Source: Halarcobacter sp.
Lineage (GTDB): Bacteria > Campylobacterota > Campylobacteria > Campylobacterales > Arcobacteraceae
DNA: 64,000 bases
Direction: 5' to 3'
Assembly (NCBI RefSeq): GCF_963675975.1
Contig: NZ_OY780939.1
Coordinates: 2,542,001-2,606,000, forward strand
The notes beneath the pieces are model-generated. The model did not search any database, had not been told where the DNA came from, and saw only the letters and a program-made list of their open reading frames with translations. Shown one piece after another: positions 23,932-35,122 of the stretch. Within the stretch, counting starts at the first letter, position 1. Every line of letters starts with the position of its first letter. The position numbers were made by a program, and so were the translations under genes.

Positions 23932-26859
23932 CTATTTCTCTTTTTTATCTTCACCATTTCCAATAGATTTGATTAAATCTATTGGAGTATTAATAAGTCT
24001 TTTCATAAAATTAACTGGTGCATTTACACTCTCATTTACCAGATTTGTTTTATATTTTGGTTCATCTAAAGTACCAGATATAACAACTTCTGTATCAACC
24101 CTTTTTTCTTCCCCTAAAAGAACATAATTTACAACAGGTATATAACCTACTAATTTTGAATAATCTTTAAAAAATATAAGTTTTAGTTTTGCGTCTACAG
24201 TAGAAGTTAGAAAATCAATTACCATATTACCTTCAAAATCAATACCATTTCCTTTTGTATTTATATGATCCATATTTAAATATTTATTCTTGAAATCATA
24301 AGTAAAATCAACCCTACCCTCTACAATTCTATAACCATTTAAGTTAAATCCACCATTTGTTGCCATTCCAACTACTGAAGGGATTGCTAAAAAGGGATTA
24401 ATAATTGCAGGAGAAGTATTTATTAAAATAATTAGATTATTTAAAATTGCTAAATCAACAATCTTTGTTCCTTTTAAATTAGCATAACCTGTTACCTTAT
24501 CATTTTTTCCACTTGCAGTTAAATTAACATTACCATCTTCTATTAACTTTTTCCCTAATAATGCATTTAAAAAAGAATCATTCATATTTTGTGCATCAAA
24601 ATGTATATTACCATCAACATCTTTTTTATAATAAAACCTCGTCATTTGATGTTTAAGTTCTATTTCAGAACTATCATTTTGAAACTTAAAATTATAAGAA
24701 TTTGCTTTAGCTATATGTTCTTTATTTATTATTATATTTGAATCTATACCTTTTATATCATAAGAGATTGTACTTTCACTCTCTGAATTTTCATCAGTAT
24801 TATAAATAACATCATAAGAAGAAACATTCATTTTAATTTTTTCATCTTCTAAATTATAATCCAAAGATATTTTTTTATCTATAGTTTGAAGTTTTAAGTG
24901 TTTGTTTTTAAACTCACCAAGCAATTCTAAATTTGTAATTTTTTTACCATTTTTTGAAATAGGAAAATCTAAATTAAAAACTTCACCATTAAATTTAATA
25001 TTCGAATTTCGAATACTCAGATTCAACCATGAAGTATCATATTTGTGCTCTTTATCTAGAACAATAGTAGAATTTTTCAACTCTAAATCTATATTAGGAT
25101 ATGAGCTTGAACTACTAAGCTCTTTATCTGATAAAACTATATCAATATCATTTAACTTAATTAAAGTAGGATTATTCTCTTTTAATATAATATTAATACC
25201 ACTATCAGCAGTTTTTATAAAAGTAGTATTATTTTTTATAACACCTGTAGCATTTAATTCTTTTATTTTTTTACCATTTTTTTCAAAAGGAAAATTAAGA
25301 TTCTTAGCATCAATATCAAAATTTATATTTTTTTCATCGATAATACTTACTCTTAATTTTCCATCATTTATTTTAGTTTTTTGTAATAAATCAGAATAAG
25401 TATATATTTTTTGTAGTTCAGGAATATTAATATCTACACTTTCATCATTTATGTTTAATTGAGTATTTAATTTATCAATATTTAGAATTGTATTATTGTT
25501 AAAATCTATACTTATATCGGTATTAAAATCTTTTAAAGAAAATATATTTTCATCATCTTTTTTTATTTCAAAACTATTTATATCGGTACTACCACTAGCT
25601 GTTTTATTTTTAGTATCAATAGTTAACTTTAAATTTGCATCTAACATATCTTTATGTTGTACATGAGCTTTATTTATTGTTACTAAATTATCTTTTAAAA
25701 CAACATCTGCTTTATTTGCAAAAAATTCAAAAGAACCTAATCTAAAAATTGCATTTTGTGCTTTAAACTCACCAAAGGCATGCATCTCTTTTGAAGCTAA
25801 ATAAGGTATTTCCAATAATAGTTTTGAACTTAATTCACCACTAAATTGTTTAACAGGCAAAGATATTTTATAAGCATTCAATATCTCTAAAATATCTTTA
25901 TTTAGTATTGAGTCTGATTTTAAATCAACATGAACAACACCTTTTTTTAAGCTTGTCAAATCTGTAATAAACACCCTACTTCCATATAATTTACTTTGAT
26001 CATACATAGGTTTTTCAAGGTCAAAAGAGAGTGTATTATTTTCATAGTTTATGACTAATTTTGGAGTATCTACTGTTTTAGCATCTTTGTGAAATCTAAT
26101 TTTTGCATTATCAATTACAGCTTGACCTTTTATTGAATCAATTATTGGTTTTTTATTTTTTAAATCTATTTTACCAAGTAAATAGTTTAATTTTATTTTC
26201 CCTTCAACATTATTATACATCCAAGCTTCAGCTATTTTATCAAGTCTAAAAAAATCTTTTAAAAATACTAAAGAATCAACTTGTTTATCAGCACTTAAAT
26301 AAAAATCAAAAATATCATTTGATAATTTTGTGTTAATATCACCTTCTATATATTTATAAATATATTTTCCAAAAAAACTTGCTATATTTTTCTCTAAGTC
26401 AATTTTTACATCACCAAATAAAGTTAATGAATTATCTTTAAAATAAATGGAATTAATATTTAAATTAATAAAATTATTATTTGAATTTATCTCGGATGAG
26501 ATATTTATATATTTATTATCTACATATAATTGGTTTTGATCTAAAAAGATTGTTACGTGGTTATCACCTATATATAAATTCTCTAAACTTATTTTTTCAA
26601 ATATATTTAAAACATAATCTAGATTTGATATCAAATTCAAAGTATCTTCAAAAGAATCACTATTTTCATCATTTTTCAAATTTATTTTTACTTTTTTGGC
26701 TTCTAAAATAAGTTTTTTATCCAATTTTAAATAGAATTTCGAAACTGAAAAATTTCCCAATGTAAATGAATCAATTTTAATACCAGAAAAAAGAGAAAAT
26801 CCTAATAGAATGAAAAATATTAAAAAAAATAAACTTATAACTTTAACAGTTTTTAACAT
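23932..26859 (-). CDS. AsmA-like / YhdP-TamB-type large envelope protein (975 aa)
   Basis: An N-terminal membrane anchor (VISLFFLIFFILLGFSLFSG) is followed by about 900 residues of repeating beta strands rich in Asn, Asp, Lys and Ile. The C-terminal part has the AsmA-like segment GYRIVEGRVDFTYDFKNKYLNMDHINTKGNGIDFEGNM with VDAKLKLIFFKDYSKLVGYIPVVNYVLLGE and SGTLDEPKYKTN. This layout matches the bridge-like proteins (YhdP, TamB, AsmA) that span the periplasm and move phospholipids to the outer membrane. Strong AAGGA lies before the ATG. Its first 50 bases overlap head to head with mltG. It converges with the Lol permease gene, with stops adjacent. Confidence 0.85.
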   Translation of the reverse strand: MLKTVKVISLFFLIFFILLGFSLFSGIKIDSFTLGNFSVSKFYLKLDKKLILEAKKVKINLKNDENSDSFEDTLNLISNLDYVLNIFEKISLENLYIGDNHVTIFLDQNQLYVDNKYINISSEINSNNNFINLNINSIYFKDNSLTLFGDVKIDLEKNIASFFGKYIYKYIEGDINTKLSNDIFDFYLSADKQVDSLVFLKDFFRLDKIAEAWMYNNVEGKIKLNYLLGKIDLKNKKPIIDSIKGQAVIDNAKIRFHKDAKTVDTPKLVINYENNTLSFDLEKPMYDQSKLYGSRVFITDLTSLKKGVVHVDLKSDSILNKDILEILNAYKISLPVKQFSGELSSKLLLEIPYLASKEMHAFGEFKAQNAIFRLGSFEFFANKADVVLKDNLVTINKAHVQHKDMLDANLKLTIDTKNKTASGSTDINSFEIKKDDENIFSLKDFNTDISIDFNNNTILNIDKLNTQLNINDESVDINIPELQKIYTYSDLLQKTKINDGKLRVSIIDEKNINFDIDAKNLNFPFEKNGKKIKELNATGVIKNNTTFIKTADSGINIILKENNPTLIKLNDIDIVLSDKELSSSSSYPNIDLELKNSTIVLDKEHKYDTSWLNLSIRNSNIKFNGEVFNLDFPISKNGKKITNLELLGEFKNKHLKLQTIDKKISLDYNLEDEKIKMNVSSYDVIYNTDENSESESTISYDIKGIDSNIIINKEHIAKANSYNFKFQNDSSEIELKHQMTRFYYKKDVDGNIHFDAQNMNDSFLNALLGKKLIEDGNVNLTASGKNDKVTGYANLKGTKIVDLAILNNLIILINTSPAIINPFLAIPSVVGMATNGGFNLNGYRIVEGRVDFTYDFKNKYLNMDHINTKGNGIDFEGNMVIDFLTSTVDAKLKLIFFKDYSKLVGYIPVVNYVLLGEEKRVDTEVVISGTLDEPKYKTNLVNESVNAPVNFMKRLINTPIDLIKSIGNGEDKKEK

Positions 26860-27901
26860 AATCGAATTATTCCTTATCGCAACGATTGCAGTACTTTTTT
26901 ATTTAAATATTCCAGTAAGTTCAACAAAAGTAATATATATTCCTAAAGGTAGTACTAATAGTATTATAACTCATTTAAATAAAAATGGTTATGAAACTAA
27001 TACACTAGATAAACTTGTTGTACGAAGTTTTGGCTATCCTCAAAATGGTTGGATAGATTTAAAAACACAATATATGACAAAAGGTGATTTCCTTTATAAA
27101 ATCACTAAATCTAAAGCTGCATTAAAAACAATCACTTTAATTCCAGGTGAAACTTCATATATATTTTTAGAACAATTAGCCGAAAAATTTAATCTATCAA
27201 TAGAAAAGCTTCAAAAAATCTATAAACAACATGCGTATAAAGAAGATGGAAATATTTTAGCAGAGACATATTCTTTACCTTATGGGATGAAAGAAGACCA
27301 TCTTTTGTTTTATCTATTTTCCCATACAAATAAGCAATATGAAGAGTTTTCAAGAAAAATATTTGGATATTATGATAAAAAGAAATGGTATTTTTATTTA
27401 ACAATTGCATCAATAATTCAAAAAGAAGCAGCAAATGTAGATGAGATGCCTTTGGTTTCAAGTGTAATTTATAACAGATTACGAAAAAGAATGGCTTTAC
27501 AAATGGATGGTACATTAAATTATGGTAAGTATTCCCATGTAAAAGTTACAGCAACTAGAATAAAAGAAGACACATCTTCATATAACACATATAAAAATAA
27601 AGGTTTGCCAGCAAGCCCAATTTGTGCTGTTAGCTTAAATGCCATAAAAGCTGCAATATTCCCAGTAAAAAGTGATTACTTATATTTTGTAAAAGATAAT
27701 AAAACAGGTCTTCACAAATTTTCTAATTCATATACTAAACATGTAAATAATATCAATGCAAATAGAGGTGTTAAGAAAAGTTACACAAAAGTTAAAGAAA
27801 AAGTTACAAAAATTGATAAACAAGCTAAAAAGATTATGGATACGGACGTTTCTAAGCAAAAGCCTAGTTCAATTAAAGATTTATGGAATAATGTTCAGTA
27901 A
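26810..27901 (+). CDS. mltG: Endolytic transglycosylase MltG (YceG-like)
   Basis: A 363-residue inner-membrane enzyme that cuts nascent glycan strands and so sets peptidoglycan chain length. It has a basic N terminus, a membrane helix at about 17-32 (IELFLIATIAVLFYLNIP), a LysM-like part (VIYIPKGSTNSIITHL) and the YceG domain with IQKEAANVDEMPLVSSVIYNRLRKRM; E206 is the likely catalytic Glu. MDGTLNYG and SPICAVSLNAIKAAIFP follow. The C terminus has a charged Lys-rich tail. No other in-frame start exists before the membrane helix, so the start at 26810 is required and lies inside the opposing AsmA-like gene. Confidence 0.92.
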   Translation: MKNIKKNKLITLTVFNIIELFLIATIAVLFYLNIPVSSTKVIYIPKGSTNSIITHLNKNGYETNTLDKLVVRSFGYPQNGWIDLKTQYMTKGDFLYKITKSKAALKTITLIPGETSYIFLEQLAEKFNLSIEKLQKIYKQHAYKEDGNILAETYSLPYGMKEDHLLFYLFSHTNKQYEEFSRKIFGYYDKKKWYFYLTIASIIQKEAANVDEMPLVSSVIYNRLRKRMALQMDGTLNYGKYSHVKVTATRIKEDTSSYNTYKNKGLPASPICAVSLNAIKAAIFPVKSDYLYFVKDNKTGLHKFSNSYTKHVNNINANRGVKKSYTKVKEKVTKIDKQAKKIMDTDVSKQKPSSIKDLWNNVQ

Positions 27902-28007
27902 TTTAATGTGAAATATTGAAACAGTAATCTTTTTGTAACTAATTATTATAAAAAATTCAATTATCATAAACTCAAATACTGCTATTATAACACTATTCAA
28001 AATTTAA

Positions 28008-30215
<2,208 letters not shown>

Positions 30216-30230
30216 TTGATTAGAAAAAAT

Positions 30231-30266
30231 AAAAAAAGGTAAGGGTAACACCTTACCTTTTTTTTT
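30231..30266 (+). terminator. Rho-independent terminator after icd
   Basis: GGTAAGG and CCTTACC enclose a six-base loop, extended by an A-run upstream and a long T-run downstream, the clearest intrinsic terminator in the window. Confidence 0.9.
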
Positions 30267-30345
30267 ATAAAAAATATACAATTATTTTAATTATACTAAA
30301 ATTTTTTTGATATAATTAAAATATATTAAAAATAAAGGTTATATT

Positions 30346-31287
30346 TTGATTAATAAAAAAGTAGGAATAATAGGTGTAGGAAATGTGGGTTCTACCCTTG
30401 CTTATACATTAGCTCACAAAGGTATATGTTCCTCTATAGTACTTAAAGATATTAGAGAAAATATTGTAGAAGCTATGGCTTTAGATATTTCACAATCAGC
30501 AAATGCTGCAAAATCACATACAGTGGTTCATCCAGCAAAATCAGGTGAAGATTTAAAAGATTGTGATGTTGTTGTTATTACTGCTGGAATTCCAAGAAAA
30601 CCAGGTATGAGTAGAGATGACTTATTACTAACAAATGCAAAAATCATGAAAAGTGTAATTGAAGACATAAAAAACTATGCACCCAATGCAATTATAGTTA
30701 TTGTATCAAACCCACTAGATGCTATGGTTTATACTGCTATTAAAACTTCAGGATTTAAAAAAGAGCAAGTTGTAGGTATGGCAGGTATTTTAGATAGTGC
30801 AAGAATGAGCCACTTTATATTAGAAAAAGTTGGTTTTGGTGCGGGACAAATTGAATCTTCTGTTATGGGTGGTCATGGGGATGATATGGTTCCATTACCT
30901 AAACATTCAACAGTTGCAGGAGTTGCAATTACTGAAATTTTAGAAGAAAAAGAGATAGAAGAGATTGTTGAAAAAACTAAAAATGGTGGCCTTCAAATTG
31001 TAAAACTTCTTGAAACAGGTTCAGCATACTATGCACCAGCTCATGCTACTTCACTTATGGTTGAAGCAATATTAGATAATAAAAAGAAAATCTACCCTTG
31101 TGCAGTTATGTTAGATGGTGAATATGGTTATGAAAATATTGTAGCTGGAGTTCCTGTAATGCTTGGAAATAAAGGTGTTGAAAAAATTATGGAATTAAAA
31201 CTTGATGAAAATCAAAAGAAACAATTTGCTAACTCAATAGCCTCTGTAAAATCACTAGTTGATGTATTAGAAGAGAGATTCTTCTAA
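30346..31287 (+). CDS. mdh: Malate dehydrogenase
   Basis: A 313-residue LDH/MDH-family enzyme oxidising malate to oxaloacetate with NAD. It has the Rossmann motif GVGNVGSTLA (10-19), an Asp-type cofactor region (VLKDI), substrate Arg in PRKPGMSRDD, the SNPLDAMVY segment and catalytic His in GGHGDDMVPL. The start is TTG, with AAAGG about six bases upstream; the protein begins INKKVGIIGVG. Sequence style fits MDH of the LDH-like type (MDH3) and not lactate dehydrogenase, since Arg is present in the specificity loop. Confidence 0.93.
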   Translation: MINKKVGIIGVGNVGSTLAYTLAHKGICSSIVLKDIRENIVEAMALDISQSANAAKSHTVVHPAKSGEDLKDCDVVVITAGIPRKPGMSRDDLLLTNAKIMKSVIEDIKNYAPNAIIVIVSNPLDAMVYTAIKTSGFKKEQVVGMAGILDSARMSHFILEKVGFGAGQIESSVMGGHGDDMVPLPKHSTVAGVAITEILEEKEIEEIVEKTKNGGLQIVKLLETGSAYYAPAHATSLMVEAILDNKKKIYPCAVMLDGEYGYENIVAGVPVMLGNKGVEKIMELKLDENQKKQFANSIASVKSLVDVLEERFF

Positions 31288-31300
31288 TCTTTATTAAATA

Positions 31301-31322
31301 AAAAAGAGGAAAACCTCTTTTT
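31301..31322. terminator. Bidirectional terminator between mdh and sodB
   Basis: AAAAAGAGG and CCTCTTTTT surround an AAAA loop in the 37-base gap between convergent genes, with A/T runs on both sides suited to termination in either direction. Confidence 0.85.
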
Positions 31323-31324
31323 TA

Positions 31325-31903
31325 TTATTTAGCTAAATTTTTAGCTACAAAATCCCAGTTAACAAGATTCCAAAAATTTTCTAAATATTTTGGTCTAGCA
31401 TTTCTAGTATCAATGTAATATGCATGTTCCCATACATCACATGTTAATAGTGGAGTTAAACCTTCAGTTATAGGTGTTGCAGCGTTTGGTGTTGCTACAA
31501 TTTCTAATTTTCCTGTAATATCTTTAACTAACCAAGCCCAACCTGAACCAAAATGGTTTACTGCTGTATTTGTAAAATCTTCTTTAAATTTCTCTACAGA
31601 ACCAAAAGCTTCAGTTAATGCAGTTTCAACTTCTTGTGGAATTATTGAACCACCAGGAACTAATCCATTCCAGAAGAAATCGTGGTTAAAAACTTGTGCT
31701 GAATTATTAAATACACCACCTTCTGAATTTTTAATAATATCTTCTAATGAAGAATCTTCGAATTTTGTACCTTCAATTAATCCATTCAATTTTGTTACAT
31801 ATGTTTGATGGTGTTTTCCATAGTGAAACTCTAAAGTCTCTTTTGACATATATGGTTCTAAAGCATCCATCTCGTAAGGTAATTTCATTAATTCGTGTTT
31901 CAT
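31325..31903 (-). CDS. sodB: Iron superoxide dismutase
   Basis: A 192-residue Fe-type SOD that converts superoxide to oxygen and peroxide in the cytoplasm. Metal ligands are His27 ([10 protein letters not shown]), His near 74 (FNHDFFWNG), and Asp and His in [18 protein letters not shown] and the start [12 protein letters not shown] are family signatures; Gln in AQVFNHD and the NSAQ segment fit the iron class. No signal peptide. AAAGGA lies before the ATG at 31903. Confidence 0.95.
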   Translation of the reverse strand: MKHELMKLPYEMDALEPYMSKETLEFHYGKHHQTYVTKLNGLIEGTKFEDSSLEDIIKNSEGGVFNNSAQVFNHDFFWNGLVPGGSIIPQEVETALTEAFGSVEKFKEDFTNTAVNHFGSGWAWLVKDITGKLEIVATPNAATPITEGLTPLLTCDVWEHAYYIDTRNARPKYLENFWNLVNWDFVAKNLAK

Positions 31904-32011
31904 ATTTAATCCTTTCGTAAATTTAAATTACATAGTAATCTTACTCCTTTTTCTTTAATGAAAAATAAGAGATATATGTTAATTTTTTATTTAAGACAAT
32001 TTTTGTCCTAT

Positions 32012-32584
32012 TTAGATTTTTATTCCATATTCTTTAGATAATGAATATGCACTGTTTCCAAATATATCCTGTTTGTATCTATCTGCTTTGTTTTTTGAAA
32101 AAAAATCTATTAAATTTTTATGTTTATATAATACAGCGTATAAAAAAGGATTTGCTTCAAGATGATCACATAAATTTATATCAACAGCTCTATTTTTAAT
32201 TAAAGACTTAACGAAATCAAGTCTTCCTTTATAAACACTATAATGTAGGGCATGAAGTTTATCTTTTAAAAATACATTTAAACTTATCCCTTTTGATAAT
32301 AATAGATTAAATGCAGTAATATTACCTGAATAAATCGCCCAAAAAAGTGCGTTTTTTGTACTTTTATCCCTTTGGTTAACATCAGCTCCCAAATCTATAA
32401 TATTTTTTAATCTAGTATTTTTCTTAGATATAATAGCTTGAAACATTGCGGACCAGCCATTAGTTGTTTGATAATTTATATTTGCTCCATTTAGTAATAA
32501 ATACTCAAATTTTGCATCATCATCGACACTGTAAATTAATAGTTTTGATAAATCTTCTTTTAGTGCAATATCGTTTTTACTCAT
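32012..32584 (-). CDS. Ankyrin-repeat protein
   Basis: A 190-residue cytoplasmic protein made of about four to five ankyrin repeats, for example GWSAMFQAIISKKNTRLKNIIDLGADVNQRD, NALFWAIYSGNITAFNLLLSKGI, HALHYSVYKGRLDFVKSLIKNRAVDINLCD and NPFLYAVLYKHKNLIDFF. Such proteins bind other proteins; in bacteria short ones are often near catalase or SOD genes. It follows sodB on the same strand in reverse order (it is downstream in position but has its own promoter gap of 108 bases). No partner is identifiable. Confidence 0.88.
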   Translation of the reverse strand: MSKNDIALKEDLSKLLIYSVDDDAKFEYLLLNGANINYQTTNGWSAMFQAIISKKNTRLKNIIDLGADVNQRDKSTKNALFWAIYSGNITAFNLLLSKGISLNVFLKDKLHALHYSVYKGRLDFVKSLIKNRAVDINLCDHLEANPFLYAVLYKHKNLIDFFSKNKADRYKQDIFGNSAYSLSKEYGIKI

Positions 32585-32682
32585 TTTAAATCCTTAAAAT
32601 TTAATTATAACAAAGTTCTCTTAAAGGTATTTGATAATTGCTATCGATATAATATTTTAGTGTATATTTTTTAATCAAAAGT

Positions 32683-32708
32683 AACAGTAGAATTAAAATT
32701 CTACTGTT
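32683..32708 (-). terminator. Terminator overlapping the end of the thioredoxin-fold gene
   Basis: AACAGTAGAATT and AATTCTACTGTT form a perfect 12-base stem with a two-base centre. It includes the last bases of the gene ending at 32701 and would stop its minus-strand transcript. Confidence 0.65.
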
Positions 32709-33294
32709 TTTGTAAAAGTTCGTATAAAGGTTTTAAAGTATTTTCTATCTCTTCTTTAGACATTGTACCATCTAAAGCACCCTCTTTTACACTACCCTCG
32801 TATATTTTTGTTACTGTTCCAACTTCTGTTAAAAGATATGCGAAAAATTTTGTTTTTGAATTATCGGTAACATTTAAAGCTTTTGCCATATTTCCATCCA
32901 TATCAAATATCATTGGAATATTTGTTCCTTCATTCAATTCTTCAAGTTTACCAGGGATAAACATCTTTTTAACAAACCATGGTGCTGCTGAAATATTTGC
33001 AACCATTACATAAGGAATATTCAATTTATATAGTTTAGACAAATCTTTCACGACTGCTAATGAATCATGATTTCCTACTATAATTAAATATTTTTTATTT
33101 TTCTCAAATAATGATTCTTTTTTTATTTCGTTATCTTTTCCTACCAACTCATATTTTGCAGGTAAAGAATCATATTTAACAATATTTAATACATTGTCAT
33201 CTGCCACAATTTGTTTGGGTTTTTCAGCTGTAAAATAAACTAGTAAACCAAATCCAACTATACCTAAAAATACTATTTTTAATAAGTTTGCCAT
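32701..33294 (-). CDS. Membrane-anchored thioredoxin-fold-like protein
   Basis: A 197-residue protein with an N-terminal membrane anchor (IVFLGIVGFGLLVYFTA) and a periplasmic part with strand/helix order of a thioredoxin fold: KKYLIIVGNHDSLAVVKDLSKLYKLNIPYVMVANIS, then IPMIFDMDGNMAKALNV and FFAYLLTEVGTVTKIYEG. There is no CxxC; the equivalent position reads GNHDSL, so redox chemistry by a Cys pair is excluded. It may be a structural or binding relative of peroxiredoxin/YtfJ-like proteins. I do not recognise a named family. Single gene with its own terminator. Confidence 0.6.
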   Translation of the reverse strand: MANLLKIVFLGIVGFGLLVYFTAEKPKQIVADDNVLNIVKYDSLPAKYELVGKDNEIKKESLFEKNKKYLIIVGNHDSLAVVKDLSKLYKLNIPYVMVANISAAPWFVKKMFIPGKLEELNEGTNIPMIFDMDGNMAKALNVTDNSKTKFFAYLLTEVGTVTKIYEGSVKEGALDGTMSKEEIENTLKPLYELLQKQ

Positions 33295-33392
33295 AATTTT
33301 CCTCTATTTAAATTTGTGGAATATTTTATCTTATGAAAGTTAACTTTTTATTAATAAAAACTTTAATATAAATAAATAATAAAAACTATATA

Positions 33393-34556
33393 TTATTTAG
33401 TTATTTTAGATTTTTTTACCCATCTCTTAAACATTCTATGAACTTTAATCTCATCTTCTAATTCATTTTTATCTAAGATATTATCAACCAATTGCTTTGC
33501 TAGAAAAGGTGATAGAACATAACCTCTTCCCCCTACTCCATTTAGCACATACAAATTATCATATTTTGATAACATTTCATCTTTTACGTGTGATCCATTT
33601 ACCAAATGTGGATATTTGTCAATTGTAGTTTTAGAATCTATAAGTTGCCCAACCATAGGAAAATAATCTAAACTAGATGCTCTAGGTCCTATTTTAATAT
33701 CACAAACCTCTACATCATCTAATTTTTTGATATCATTTGCAAGTGATATTAACTTTTCACAATCTTCATTGGCTCTTTGTTTACTATATGAACTTTCATT
33801 TTTAAAAGAGTTTAAACAATGATTACAGATATTTAAATCTTCATCTATTCTATGGTGTGTAGCTCCAATAGATGTAAGATAATTATTTTTTTCTTCTATA
33901 AATGTTGAGTGGGATAAAGAACACTCTTTATGATAGTTTTTTGTTGTTTGAGTAGAAGTATAAATATCTATTTTTTGTCCCCATACAGCTCTTATATTAA
34001 AATAATCTTCCCCAATCAAGGAAATATCTGCACCAGTTGTTAAGATTAGATTTTTTGCTTTTAATTCATTGTTTATAATCCAAAAACCATCTTTTTTTTC
34101 AATATCTTTAGCTTCATATTTAAAAAGCTTTTCAACATCTTTTGCCAAAACTTTACAGATATTATAAGAGTTTACTTGTGAACCTATATCAAAATAATAC
34201 CCGCCCTCCATTTGCTCATACTCAAAATCCATATAAGGTTTGTAAGATTGAAACTTCTTTTCATCTTCTTGGTTTTTAGGTATTCTAACAACTCCACAAT
34301 TTGTAATTTCTTTTGGAGTATTTTCTAAATAAAACTGTGTAGAGAATTTTATAGCTTTAGTTACTAAATCTTTAAACTTATTTGGCTTACCTAAAAGTGG
34401 AGAAAGAAAAGCGCCAGCAGCACCACTAGCTCCTTGAGCTAAATCACAGTTTCTATCTAAAAGTAAAATTGAATCACTGTGTTTAGACAAAAAATAAGCT
34501 GTACTACATCCTGCAATACCAGCTCCTACTATAATATATTCATACTCTTTTAACAT
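33393..34556 (-). CDS. FAD-dependent oxidoreductase, MnmC C-terminal-domain type
   Basis: A 387-residue DAO-fold flavoenzyme. The FAD-binding site is IIVGAGIAGCSTAYFLS (8-24), followed by the acidic end LLLDRN, and the C-terminal FAD motif is NGVGGRGYVLSPFLAKQL. The segment SGAAGAFLSPLLGKPNKFKDLV and the IRAVWGQ / KIGPRASSLDYFPMVG parts are typical of the FAD domain of MnmC, which removes the carboxymethyl group from cmnm5U in tRNA. The methyltransferase half is absent, as in several Campylobacterota. Another glycine-oxidase-like amine oxidase cannot be excluded. Confidence 0.8.
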   Translation of the reverse strand: MLKEYEYIIVGAGIAGCSTAYFLSKHSDSILLLDRNCDLAQGASGAAGAFLSPLLGKPNKFKDLVTKAIKFSTQFYLENTPKEITNCGVVRIPKNQEDEKKFQSYKPYMDFEYEQMEGGYYFDIGSQVNSYNICKVLAKDVEKLFKYEAKDIEKKDGFWIINNELKAKNLILTTGADISLIGEDYFNIRAVWGQKIDIYTSTQTTKNYHKECSLSHSTFIEEKNNYLTSIGATHHRIDEDLNICNHCLNSFKNESSYSKQRANEDCEKLISLANDIKKLDDVEVCDIKIGPRASSLDYFPMVGQLIDSKTTIDKYPHLVNGSHVKDEMLSKYDNLYVLNGVGGRGYVLSPFLAKQLVDNILDKNELEDEIKVHRMFKRWVKKSKITK

Positions 34557-34638
34557 TTTTATCCAATCTATTTAATTAATTGGATATTTTATCTAAAAAA
34601 GGCTTTTCAAATATTATTACTATAGAACTTTTTCTTTT

Positions 34639-34953
34639 CTAAATATCATTTAAAAGTTGATAATTGGGTCTCCAATACCCTCTTCCACCCCTTAAGCTAA
34701 CGCACTTATGATTTGGTAATTTTTTCCTATAGAAGTTTAATCTTTCTTTTGTAGTTTTACCTGTATCACAATAAAATACAAAAACTGTATTTTCAGGCAT
34801 TTGTGACATCTCATAGGGATTATATGTCATTGTTTCAATATTATCAAGTGGTTTTAATATTGTATCAACTAAAACTACATTAATACCCTCTTGTTCCAAC
34901 TCTTTAGTATATTTATAAAGCTCTTGCTGTGTCCATTCATCTTTTTCAAACAT
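34639..34953 (-). CDS. Rhodanese-like protein (104 aa)
   Basis: A small cytoplasmic protein with VVLVDTILKPLDNIETMTYNP, then a strand/loop VFVFYCDTGKTTKERLNFYRKKLPNH and CVSLRGGRGYW. This matches the rhodanese plan: a strand, the active-site loop with Cys (YCDTGKTT), a helix and the final L-x-GG-x-xxW region. It would move sulfur from donors such as thiosulfate or a persulfide carrier. It lies 82 bases upstream of the FAD oxidoreductase gene on the same strand. Assignment is from motif shape only. Confidence 0.65.
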   Translation of the reverse strand: MFEKDEWTQQELYKYTKELEQEGINVVLVDTILKPLDNIETMTYNPYEMSQMPENTVFVFYCDTGKTTKERLNFYRKKLPNHKCVSLRGGRGYWRPNYQLLNDI

Positions 34954-35051
34954 ACTAATATAATTGCAAAAAACTGTTTAAAGTCTCTTAAAATAGTAAT
35001 TATAATTGTTTTATCATAGAATTGAGTCATAAGTGCTAAGGTAAATTTTCA

Positions 35052-35074
35052 ACTTGATTGACTTTGACTCAAGT
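35052..35074. promoter_or_regulatory. HAIR operator (HspR-binding inverted repeat)
   Basis: CTTGATT-N7-ACTCAAG at 35053-35073 matches the HspR-associated inverted repeat CTTGAGT-N7-ACTCAAG at 13 of 14 positions, extended by A and T outside. It overlaps a TTGACT -35 (35058-35063) that is 17 bases from a TAAAAT -10 (35081-35086). HspR, encoded two genes downstream, should repress its own operon here. Confidence 0.88.
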
Positions 35075-35086
35075 TTATGCTAAAAT
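35058..35086 (+). promoter_or_regulatory. Promoter of the cbpA-hspR operon
   Basis: TTGACT and TAAAAT are separated by 17 bases, a near-consensus vegetative promoter, 37 bases before the cbpA start. The -35 lies inside the HAIR operator. Confidence 0.7.
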
Positions 35087-35122
35087 AAGATTTAAAATAG
35101 AATAAATTATTAGGATTTAAAA

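Noticed and set aside
24902-25399. A 165-codon plus-strand frame inside the AsmA-like gene
   Set aside because: It lies wholly antisense to a gene with continuous protein-like beta-repeat coding, has no good ribosome site, and its translation is hydrophobic noise typical of reversed AT-rich code.
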